33,829 nt of DNA from positions 1 to 33,829 of the forward strand of contig JACPVU010000008.1 of the NCBI GenBank assembly GCA_016191585.1, given 5' to 3'. The stretch's first letter is position 1. Every line of letters starts with the position of its first letter. The notes beneath the pieces were generated by a model that ran no database searches, was not told the origin of the DNA, and saw only the letters and a list, made by a program, of their open reading frames with translations. Made by a program: the position numbers and the translations under genes. Below are positions 15,751 to 25,500 of the stretch, one piece after another. The DNA is from an archaeon (GTDB taxonomy: Archaea; Aenigmatarchaeota; Aenigmatarchaeia; GW2011-AR5).

Positions 15751-16286
15751 TATATTAAAGACAGTGCGATGAGTATGGATATCACGCTGACTATGTCACC
15801 TGTTGTAGTCGTATACGGGCCCATTATGTTATTCGGATCGTGACCGTGGCGGAAGAGCCAGAAGGTCGCAAATATCGTCAACGGTATTTCTATTACGTTG
15901 GAAATTATACCAGCAAGCAACGATACAAATATTATGTTCTGGTTCGTGATGCCAAAGAATTCCATCGACGCATAGTAAGCTACAAAACCGAGGAACAGGC
16001 TCATGAAGACAATGAGGACGAATGACGCGATCACGTTTCCCTTGACTATTTTCTTCCTGTTGTATTCCTGCTTGAATATGCCCAAATGCAAACCAGCGCT
16101 CAATCTTGCAGATAAAGAGCCGGACAGGTTGCCGCGTGTTTCAAGAAAGCCCGGCAAAAGGATGAGAAGTGCCGGTATCATCTCAATTCTATTCGTCGCA
16201 AACGTGAGTATGACACCTGTGATGAGGCCGCCTGTTATCGATACCAGCTCACTGCCCATGATTTCGCGAAAATCTTTTCCTATCAT
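15750..16286 (-). CDS. MgtE-like divalent cation transporter membrane domain (half-transporter)
   Basis: IPALLILLPGFLETRGNLSGSLSARLSAGLHLG...HDPNNIMGPYTTTTGDIVSV. Confidence 0.8.
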   Translation of the reverse strand: MIGKDFREIMGSELVSITGGLITGVILTFATNRIEMIPALLILLPGFLETRGNLSGSLSARLSAGLHLGIFKQEYNRKKIVKGNVIASFVLIVFMSLFLGFVAYYASMEFFGITNQNIIFVSLLAGIISNVIEIPLTIFATFWLFRHGHDPNNIMGPYTTTTGDIVSVISILIALSLI

Positions 16287-16449
16287 CGCTAATTATTTGC
16301 ATTAGGTAGTAGAAAAGCATTACGGAGAAATTACGCAGGGTTGTTTGCAGCAAAATCAGGTGAATTTCTAAAAAATTTCTCTGATGAAAAATCCCACAAA
16401 GTTTATATATGAGATATCTGCATTATAATAAACATTAGCGCGTGGTTTC

Positions 16450-19400
16450 ATGGGAAAAGAAGTATTGTTAATTGTATTTCTGTTATTTCTCTTGGCGGGT
16501 TCTGTAGCCTTTGCGAGCTATATCGATGTATCTGCGATGGCTTACTCCAACTACAGCTCAAACGTTACTGTCAAGGGCTACATAAAATTTGATAATTCTT
16601 CAGGAATCCAGAACACAAATGTCAGCGGGGTTCTTGGCAGCTCGAACTTCACGGTCATAACAAATTCGCTCGGCTATTTTGAGTTCAACCTGTCTGCCCC
16701 GAATTCCACGGGACAATTTAACGTTTCCCTGTCAACAAACAATTCCCTCACCAAGGATACGAACATATATGTATCGAATATATCTGCTGTTCTTTTTAAT
16801 TTCACCGACAAAAAACCGCCTTTCACTAACGGCACGCCTTTCATCGTGAATGTGTCATTCACGGGAAATACTCCTGTTGTGCCACTGCTCGATATATTCA
16901 ATCCAAACAGCGGCAACTCAACGGGCTGGGTCATAGCAAACCTTTCGGCAAAAGTCAATGTCAGCTCGGTTATATACAATATTACAGTGCCTGCAAATGC
17001 GGACGGCATATATATCATAATTTTTGAAAAAGGCGCCGGCTCCACGTCGTTCCTGGTCAAATCGTCCATCATAGTAGTTGCAGGCGTCCAGGACTCGACC
17101 AATTCATCAACAACGAACTTCGGGCAGGGCGAGAATATCACGGTTGTCGGGAAAATAAGGGACGACACAGGTCCTATAATAACGGCAAACGTAACAGCAT
17201 ACATCACACTGCCGAATAGCACTGTTGTCAACGTGACGCTGACGCATTCGACAGTCACAAACGGCACGTATACTGGTGTGTTTGTTAATCCAGGCATTGC
17301 AGGCGAATATGATATAGAAATCGTTGCAAACACATCAACAAAGATCATAAAATCATCATCTACGGCTACAGTCCAGCAGTTCGACGGCAAGCTTGAGATA
17401 GTGAAGGATTTCTTCTTTGATTTCGGCTCGTCGTCGTCATTCCGCGCAGGCGGGCCTGTTGAATTCAATATCCTGATTACTAACCTGACAACTGATACAA
17501 TGCTTAATGGCAGCCTAACAGGAAATTCAGTTGACGTCAATTGCACGTCTATCAGCGTACAGCAATACAAGAATTCCATGACAGGCGCTGCAGTATCGTC
17601 GCCATCTTTGACAAAGAGTATTGGCCTGTTCAATGGACAAAATGTATGCAAGATCAGGTTCACAGCGCCTAGTGCTGACGGCATATACGCAATCACGCTG
17701 AACGCAAGCATAGGCGCGACAAATGCAACTGTCAACGCACCAACAGTACTTGCAACAGGATACTTCTCTGTGCAGAGCTATATAATGAAGCCAAGCCCTG
17801 TCTCCTCGATAGGAGGAGGAAAGGAGTTCCTGAGCTTCCTGATGCCGGGCGACAACGCCACATTTGAGATATCAGTGAGAAACCTTTCTGCAAGCAACGG
17901 CGCAGCTGTTGCAGGAAATTATATATCGAACTTCAACGTCACGAAAATAAGCCCGATGTCGTTCACAGGGACAGGCGACTCGTCAATAACTAATATTACT
18001 ATTCTCGAATACACTGCCGGTACAGCAACAGCAAATCCAAGGATCAAGATTGTACTGCCAGAGAACAGGACAGGTCCTAATTCAATAGAGTTCCAGGCAA
18101 CTGTAAATGGCACAACAATCACTGGAACTGCGTTCTATTTCGCGCGCTATGTTGAGGGATTTGTCTTCCCAGGCAGCTTCGGCGGCGGATTTGGTGCTGG
18201 TCCTGGCGGCGGTGAAGGAGGAGCCAGCAGTGGCGGAGGCGGTGGAGGTGGCGGTCCACCAGGCGGTGAGGGAGACTTTGGCGGACCTACGGGCGGGACC
18301 TTCAAGTGCAGCGGCCTGCAGAATTTCACAGCCAGAATATTTGACGTCCGCACGCGCCAGGCAGCAAGGAGCGTTACATTCAACTCCATTCAAGAGGCGA
18401 GGGAGGAAATGACAGGAAGGAGCGTTGCAAATTCGCTGTCGCTTGTTTCATCAACGTCAACGGACAGCAACGGCGTCGGCAACCTGACGATAAATTTCAC
18501 CGGTTCGATGTCAGGATTCCATTTCATGCTTATCAACATCACCACAAGTGACGGCAAATCTGATTCTCTGCCAGGAGGCTTCGAATGCAGGCAGCTGTCG
18601 TTCTTCCCGCAGATACAGGCAATAGGCACAACAACAGGAGGTTACTCTGTGGCACCGTCATCCGGCATAAATGTTACAATAGGCGGCATAAAGAATCTCA
18701 TCACATCAAACACAACAAGATGGGGCACTGTTACCGTGTCAAGGATTGAAAGCTACGATCCTTCAAAAGGGCCTAAGTTCATTCCAGGCCTGGCGTCTTC
18801 GTTCAACCTCAACAACGGCACTGTTGCATTCACGCTATTTCCGACTAACTTCTCAGGGCTTGGCGGCAAATGGTTCAACGGATTCAACCAGATGGTTATA
18901 AGAGTCTGCGACAATTCCACAGCACAGCAGACGTGCGACACAAGCTTCAGCGGGTTCCAGGTCGTTGCCTTTGACGCATTCCAGGACTATTCCGTTGGCA
19001 ACCCTTCACAGACGCTGATAGCAGGAACAAACACAACGTACAACATAATGGCAAGGACAAACGTGACGAATTTTACTGTGCAGATTGGAATGCCGTGGGA
19101 AGGCTCACTGGTGGATGCAAATGTTGTCAGTTATTCATTGAAATCAGACGGCTGGGATAATCCTTCAAATAATTCATACAACAACTTCGAACGCTGGAAC
19201 ATAACGTTTACTGTGCCGTCTGACCTCAGGAAAGGCGGCAACATGATAACTATCAAAGTAACCAATTATCTGAACGAGACGACTGACATAATGACGTTCG
19301 GAACAGCAAGCAAGCTGTCGATATCAGTGCCTGACACAGAAGGCGCTTTCATGGCAGGCTTCTTTATAGCTGCTAACGTGACAAATCCGACAGACATCCA

Positions 19401-20946
19401 GGCGTTCCTTTCTACGTATTCGTTGAACCTTACAACACTTAATTCCACATACAATGTAAATTCCAAGTCAGGAAGGGTCTGCGTTGCGAGGACATTCAAC
19501 ACGACAAGGTACGGGATGAACCAGCAGAACGTTATATATTCAGGACTCGCCAATACGACTATACTCATGCTTGACAACTCATCAGCTGGAAACTACGACA
19601 CGTTTATCGTAAGCGTCAGCAGCGGAAGCCAGATAGGCGTCGTGCATTCAGGAAACCGATCCCTTTCATCAGCAGGATTTGGCTACCTGTATTTTGCAAA
19701 GGCCGAAGACTGCGGATACGTGCAAATAGTCAACAGCCAGCTTAACGGAACAGGCTTTGGCTCAGGATTCGGGGGACAGCATGCCGTGAATACGATTGCA
19801 CAGATACCATTTATTGCAAGACAGGGATCTACTGCCAAAACAGGCGTCACTATTGATGTGTTCCAGATTATCAAGCAGGAAGACTTCGGAGGCGGCAGAG
19901 GCGGGTTCGGATTCTCCGGCAGCCTGCCATCAAGCAGCTATACAGTCACGTCAGCAACAACGGATGCGAATGGCATTGCTTTCCTAAGGCTTAATGTGTC
20001 AACAGCTGGATCATACAGCATAATGTGGAACTTCAGCACTGCTGCAGCGGACAATGATGTTGCCGATTTCTCTGAAGGAGTGCCTATAGAAATAAAAGCT
20101 CTCAAAACAGACGGCGGCATACTGACCGGGAACCATCCACTGCCTTTGAGAGTTGCCACATTCACAAGGAGCGACGAAACAAGGAACGCGACAATTGGCA
20201 ACAGCCCGATATACGCAGCAACATGGAACGAATCTTCCCAGGGAGAATTCCTGAACGACGGGAGCACCCGCTTCCTCTATCTGGCTATAAGAAACTCTAC
20301 GCAGTCCTCATATGGAGCTCCGCTATCAGCCATCCCCGGAGGCGCATTCACGGAGCTGGTCATCGACAACGATGGAAATCTCAATACAACAGCAAGTGAC
20401 GGCGGCGATGCGTTCGGTCCGGTATTCGGCAATTTCACAGAGCAGTTCGGCCCAAGCCAGCCAAGCTGGAGAAATATAATGGGCGACAGCCTCGAGATTG
20501 AAGAGAACCAGACAGTTGACGATAACACAACAAAGCTCGTGTTCGCAAATCCTAACATGATGCAATACAAGTTTATATTCAACACAGGCAGCTCAAACAG
20601 GATGGATGCCAACATCACAGTGCGTACCTGTGCCTATACATTCACAAATCCGCAGAAGCCGATAATAGGCGCGACGGTGTCGGGCCTCATAACAAGGAGC
20701 TTCAGCTTCAGCGGGCCGCCGGCAACAGAAAATCTCACGATATACAGCCCATTCAACGGAAGCGCTGTGGCATCACTGCTTACTGGCTACAGCGGATGCG
20801 CTGTGTTCAATGTTTCAAGAGTGAACGGCTGGAAATCAGGCGCACCCAACGAAATAAAGGCGACGATAACATCAGGAAGCTCCTCTGAGCAGGTTATGCT
20901 TGGAAACGTGATGGTCAGCTGCCCGTCATCAGGATCATGTTTTTGA
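16450..20946 (+). CDS. large secreted multidomain surface protein with Gly-rich linker
   Basis: 1498 aa; signal peptide MGKEVLLIVFLLFLLAGSVAFAS; Ig-like/macroglobulin-like beta modules; GGGFGAGPGGGEGGASSGGGGGGGGPPGGEGDFGG linker; many N-glycosylation sequons. Confidence 0.85.
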   Translation: MGKEVLLIVFLLFLLAGSVAFASYIDVSAMAYSNYSSNVTVKGYIKFDNSSGIQNTNVSGVLGSSNFTVITNSLGYFEFNLSAPNSTGQFNVSLSTNNSLTKDTNIYVSNISAVLFNFTDKKPPFTNGTPFIVNVSFTGNTPVVPLLDIFNPNSGNSTGWVIANLSAKVNVSSVIYNITVPANADGIYIIIFEKGAGSTSFLVKSSIIVVAGVQDSTNSSTTNFGQGENITVVGKIRDDTGPIITANVTAYITLPNSTVVNVTLTHSTVTNGTYTGVFVNPGIAGEYDIEIVANTSTKIIKSSSTATVQQFDGKLEIVKDFFFDFGSSSSFRAGGPVEFNILITNLTTDTMLNGSLTGNSVDVNCTSISVQQYKNSMTGAAVSSPSLTKSIGLFNGQNVCKIRFTAPSADGIYAITLNASIGATNATVNAPTVLATGYFSVQSYIMKPSPVSSIGGGKEFLSFLMPGDNATFEISVRNLSASNGAAVAGNYISNFNVTKISPMSFTGTGDSSITNITILEYTAGTATANPRIKIVLPENRTGPNSIEFQATVNGTTITGTAFYFARYVEGFVFPGSFGGGFGAGPGGGEGGASSGGGGGGGGPPGGEGDFGGPTGGTFKCSGLQNFTARIFDVRTRQAARSVTFNSIQEAREEMTGRSVANSLSLVSSTSTDSNGVGNLTINFTGSMSGFHFMLINITTSDGKSDSLPGGFECRQLSFFPQIQAIGTTTGGYSVAPSSGINVTIGGIKNLITSNTTRWGTVTVSRIESYDPSKGPKFIPGLASSFNLNNGTVAFTLFPTNFSGLGGKWFNGFNQMVIRVCDNSTAQQTCDTSFSGFQVVAFDAFQDYSVGNPSQTLIAGTNTTYNIMARTNVTNFTVQIGMPWEGSLVDANVVSYSLKSDGWDNPSNNSYNNFERWNITFTVPSDLRKGGNMITIKVTNYLNETTDIMTFGTASKLSISVPDTEGAFMAGFFIAANVTNPTDIQAFLSTYSLNLTTLNSTYNVNSKSGRVCVARTFNTTRYGMNQQNVIYSGLANTTILMLDNSSAGNYDTFIVSVSSGSQIGVVHSGNRSLSSAGFGYLYFAKAEDCGYVQIVNSQLNGTGFGSGFGGQHAVNTIAQIPFIARQGSTAKTGVTIDVFQIIKQEDFGGGRGGFGFSGSLPSSSYTVTSATTDANGIAFLRLNVSTAGSYSIMWNFSTAAADNDVADFSEGVPIEIKALKTDGGILTGNHPLPLRVATFTRSDETRNATIGNSPIYAATWNESSQGEFLNDGSTRFLYLAIRNSTQSSYGAPLSAIPGGAFTELVIDNDGNLNTTASDGGDAFGPVFGNFTEQFGPSQPSWRNIMGDSLEIEENQTVDDNTTKLVFANPNMMQYKFIFNTGSSNRMDANITVRTCAYTFTNPQKPIIGATVSGLITRSFSFSGPPATENLTIYSPFNGSAVASLLTGYSGCAVFNVSRVNGWKSGAPNEIKATITSGSSSEQVMLGNVMVSCPSSGSCF

Positions 20947-20985
20947 CCGGATAATCTTTGCTGAAGAGAACAGAAGGTAAAAAGT

Positions 20986-22482
20986 ATGAAAGGAAAACCA
21001 ATAAGTGCTGCATTGCTAGGACTACTGATGCTTCTGGCCTTTTTCATGCTGTCATCACTCGGCGCTGCCGAAACGCAATGTCTTACAGAAGTGTCAACGA
21101 GCACGTCAACGTCGCGCGCGACGACAGGAACAAGCGTCACAGTGACAGTGGCGACAACCGGCTCGTCCTGCACGATCAGCACGCTTTCATGTGTGTCGAC
21201 GCCTTCGCTGACAGTCAACGATCCGTCGAGCGGGCAGTACAGCGGCTTCTCTGCAGGCACTTCAAAAGCCTTTGCTGTCACAGCAGGAACAGCAGGCACC
21301 TATACTTATTATTCACGCGGAACAACAACAGCGGGCAGCGTAGACTCGACATCACAGATACTTGAATTCGTCTCGCCGTCTGATTTAACAATCACACCGT
21401 CGCCGTCTTCGGCAACTGTCACAAGCAGCAATTCGTTCAACCTCACGATGAATGTCCAGAATCCGCAGACAAGCGACATTTCCACGTCTTATGCGCTTAA
21501 CCTGCCTTCCGGCTTAACCAGGCAGAGCGGCGATCCTGCAAGTTCATCAGCCACGACAATAAGTGCGTCAAGCACAAAGGCGCTTGTATTTGAGATAAAA
21601 CACAGCACTTGCTTTACTGGCTCGAAAACAATAACTTTTGACCTAGGCGGCTCTTCTGGCGCTGCATCAGTTACTGTCACAGGCAATACGTCCTGCACGT
21701 CTACGACAACGACAACATCATCCTCTTCATCATCAGGCTCAAGCTCAAGCAGTTCGTCAAATACGACCAGCAACGTACTTGCGAACTATAACATAACTGT
21801 TGTGAAAATGGCAGCGGGCACGACCAGTTCAGTAAATATAATGGATGCAAACATAGCCGTAAAGCAGGTCATGGTAGACGTCAATGCCGACACGCAGAAC
21901 GTGAAGGTTTCGGCTTCAAGGCTTGCTGCCAAGCCGTCGTACATAACAAATAATGTGAACGGCAGCGTGTACCAGTACCTTGACTTGACGCTTACTAACC
22001 TGCCTGCAAGCAGCATAAGTTCAGGGAAAATAAGGTTCAACATGACCAAGCAATGGTTCACGTCGTATGGATTCCAGCCTTCTCACGTTTCAGCTTACAG
22101 GTATTATGTCAGCGACTGGCAAAAGCTCAATACAAGCATGATAAGCGAGTCTTCTACGGAATACCAGTTTGAGGCTGCAACGCCCGGATTCTCTGTATTT
22201 GTAATATCAGCATACAAGCCAGCTGTGGCCAATCAGACAATTTCATCAGCAAACCAGACAACGCCGACAGAGAACCAGACAGTTACACAAACATTAAACC
22301 AAACCGGCAACCAGACAGGCAACGGAACTGTTTCAGCAACCGATACCGGCGTGGGAACAGCATTCCCGCAGGACATGCTTTATGTTATTCTTGCAGTACT
22401 GGTGATGATCATTCTTTTTGTTGTCTACCACATTATACTGAAAAATAAGCCGGTCAAATACGAATTCAAGCCGAAGAAATAA
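20986..22482 (+). CDS. PGF-pre-PGF domain surface protein with C-terminal TM anchor
   Basis: Signal peptide; ISSGKIRFNMTKQWFTSYGFQPSHVSAYRYYVSDWQKLNTS...FEAATPGFSVFVIS; C-term TM MLYVILAVLVMIILFVVYHIIL + basic tail. Confidence 0.85.
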   Translation: MKGKPISAALLGLLMLLAFFMLSSLGAAETQCLTEVSTSTSTSRATTGTSVTVTVATTGSSCTISTLSCVSTPSLTVNDPSSGQYSGFSAGTSKAFAVTAGTAGTYTYYSRGTTTAGSVDSTSQILEFVSPSDLTITPSPSSATVTSSNSFNLTMNVQNPQTSDISTSYALNLPSGLTRQSGDPASSSATTISASSTKALVFEIKHSTCFTGSKTITFDLGGSSGAASVTVTGNTSCTSTTTTTSSSSSSGSSSSSSSNTTSNVLANYNITVVKMAAGTTSSVNIMDANIAVKQVMVDVNADTQNVKVSASRLAAKPSYITNNVNGSVYQYLDLTLTNLPASSISSGKIRFNMTKQWFTSYGFQPSHVSAYRYYVSDWQKLNTSMISESSTEYQFEAATPGFSVFVISAYKPAVANQTISSANQTTPTENQTVTQTLNQTGNQTGNGTVSATDTGVGTAFPQDMLYVILAVLVMIILFVVYHIILKNKPVKYEFKPKK

Positions 22483-22569
22483 ACGGAATTTTTCTTCTCA
22501 GTTACATAAACATAATAAGAGTCAAATTCTTTTAAAAAGACTGGAAGGAAACGAAAACTTGTGTGTGAC

Positions 22570-25500
22570 ATGAAAAGCTATTGGTACTTAATCGCTGTAT
22601 TTGCAGTGGCGCTATCTTCTTTAAATCAAATAGGGTTTTCTGCAGAGGTTGACCCAGGTTTATTAGTTTCAATAGGCAAAATGCAGCCAGACGATTATAT
22701 ACACGTAATTATAATAGCAAACGATAAACTGTCAGAAAGTCAGCACGAACTCTTAAGAAGTCTGGGCGTAACGATTGAAAGAAATTTTACTTTAGCCACG
22801 TGGTACGAGGCTAGTTCATACGTTAAGGACATCTATAACCTGCAAAATCTAGATTTCGTAACCCAAATAAAATCCATAGAAGATTATGAGCCACTGGCCG
22901 GTGAAACACCTGCAAAAGACAATAATGATACGAGCCTGCTTATTCCTACCGTGATTTTATTGGTCATTTTTGCCGTAGCCGCGCTCTCCATGAAAAGAAA
23001 ACACTATAAAATTCTCGCTCTAGCATTACTTGTTGCTGCACTCTTTTCACAGATTCCCGTATCCCATGCGGAAGAGGGAGGAATACCTCTTGAGCTCAAT
23101 ACGGCATCGACAGGGTTTCAGGAAGCAAAAAACATAGAATTGCCGGAGAAAGCATATCCCAGAATTGCTCAAAACCAGATAAAGGCAAAGGACAATAAAG
23201 TAGATCCGAGGATTCTGGCTTCGGGCGACGACACAGTCAAGGTCTTGGTAGAAACTACTGACGAGTATACAGATTCTGATTTAAGATATGTGCAGAAGAC
23301 CAAGATGCAGGAATTTCAATTAGGAAACTTTCTTTATATGGAAGTACCAAAATCTGAAATTAACAAACTGGAAAAAACAAGTTCTGTCAAAAAAGTACAG
23401 TTTGATGAAGAGTACAAGCCATTGCTGGATATTGCAGTTCCTTTGATAAATACGGGTTCTTTTCTGGCGAATAATTTCAACGGAAGCGGAATAAAAGTAT
23501 GCGTATTGGATACTGGGGTAAATAAGACACACCCGGCATTAATTTCCAGAGTTGTGGCAGAAAAGGATTTCGTGACTACAGATAGCGACGGCGATAACCC
23601 TGCAGATTTTCACGGTCACGGCACACATGTGGCTGGAATTGTCGCCAGCAACGATTCCATATACAGGGGAGTTGCTTTCGGCTCAAGTATTCTTAATGCA
23701 AAAGTCTTCAGCTCAACCAGCGGAAGCGCTACAACAGGCTCAATAATATCGGGTATCGACTGGTGCATCAGCCAGGGCGCAAATATCTTAACGCTGAGCC
23801 TGGGAGGAAAGGATGAGCAAAATGACGGGAGTGACGTGTTGTCACAATACGTAGATTTGGCAGCAGACCAGGGGAAAGTGGTGACTATTGCAGCCGGGAA
23901 CAGCGGTCCGTCTGGAGATACCAGTTGCAGGACAAACAGGGATTCCAGCGGCTCCTCTTATTCTGTTTGCGAGCCTGGCCTGGCACACAAAGCGATCACC
24001 GTGGGCTCGACACAAACCAGCAAGTATACAGGCAATACTAATGACGGGCTTAGTGGATTCAGCAGCAGGGGGCCGGCAAGCGACAACAGAATAAAACCGG
24101 ACGTTACGGCACCCGGCCAGGTAATAACGTCAAGCTGGATTAATGGCGGATATAACAGCATTAGCGGCACAAGTATGGCCACTCCAGTGGTTGCCGGTCT
24201 ATCGGCATTGATTTTACAAGCAAGAAATGTGTCACCAGAGGAGGTCAAAACGCTTCTGATGAACACCGCGGTTGATTTAGGCTCAACTGGTAAAGATAAT
24301 AGCTATGGCGCGGGGAGGGTCAATGCTTCCAGAGTTTTTGATGAAATCAACAATACGGTCAGGGACGCAATAGACACGCCGGCGTATAAGATACATAATA
24401 TCTTTGTTCCTTCCGGGGATAAAGAAATAAGAGCTACATTATACTGGCCAGAAAATTATTCTTTGCATAATGATGTGGATTTGTATTTATTAGACCCAGC
24501 CGGAAACGTAAGGACATATTCAATATCATCTTATAATACCGACGAAATAATAAAACTTCCGAATCCTTCACCAGCCGGAAACTGGAAACTGCTTGTCGAT
24601 CCGTTTAACGTCAGTGGAAACCAGGTTTATTCTTTGGCCAGCAATTTCAAGCCTTCAGGGCAGATGTATCTGGCTGCTACGAACGTATCTAATAAAATTA
24701 TATACCACCAGATTAATGTAACTAATAGCTCTAAAAAATTAATTGTGGACCTTGACTGGAATTTTACAAATGTGAATTTAGATATTTATCTCTATAACAC
24801 ATCGGGACATCTTGTAAATTACTCTAACGCTGTTAACACAAATTATGAAGAAGTTATTATAGATAATCCGTCAACAGGCATATGGCTTGTCAGGCTAGTG
24901 CCGTCTTATCTGGCTGGAAAGGCTGGTGTGGATTATGCGTTAACTTCAACGTTTGCAATTTCAAGCCAGATTACAGATGACATACCGCCAGATGTTACAC
25001 TGATAGAACCTGTAAATAAAACTTACGGCGCACGAAATATTAATTCGACGTTTAGAGCTGCTGATAATCTAAATACATTCGTTGATTGCTACAGAAATCT
25101 TGACAACACCACGGATTTTATCGGCACTATTCAAAATAATTCATTATTTGCATATAATTTTTCCGTTTCCGATGGCGCACATAATATTTCCATAACATGT
25201 GCTGACACCGCGAACAACTTTGGCAACTCGTCTTTAATTTATTTTTCAGTTGATACAATTCCACCAACAATAACATTTGTTTCCCCGTCCGATTCAAACA
25301 ATAGCTTTGTCAACAGAAATCACACATTTATTGGTGTCAACGTTGCCGACTCGAACGATATAGATTCGTGTTTCCTGGAATGGAACAATGTCAACCAGTC
25401 CATGACAAAGATCGGTTCTGGGAATTCTATTACATGTTTCCTGAATAAAACCGATTCAGACGGCACTTATTCTTACAAAATTTATGCAAACGACAGCATA

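Noticed and set aside
15092-16305. Plus-strand ORFs across the MgtE-like genes
   Set aside because: Antisense to clear transporter domains.
18107-18412. ORF 18107-18412 (+) and minus-strand Pro-rich ORF 18147-18389
   Set aside because: Alternative-frame readings of the Gly-rich (GGN) tract.
16674-20618. Antisense ORFs in the 1498-aa gene, including a 353-aa ORF at 16674-17735
   Set aside because: Same compositional artefact; no domain signal.
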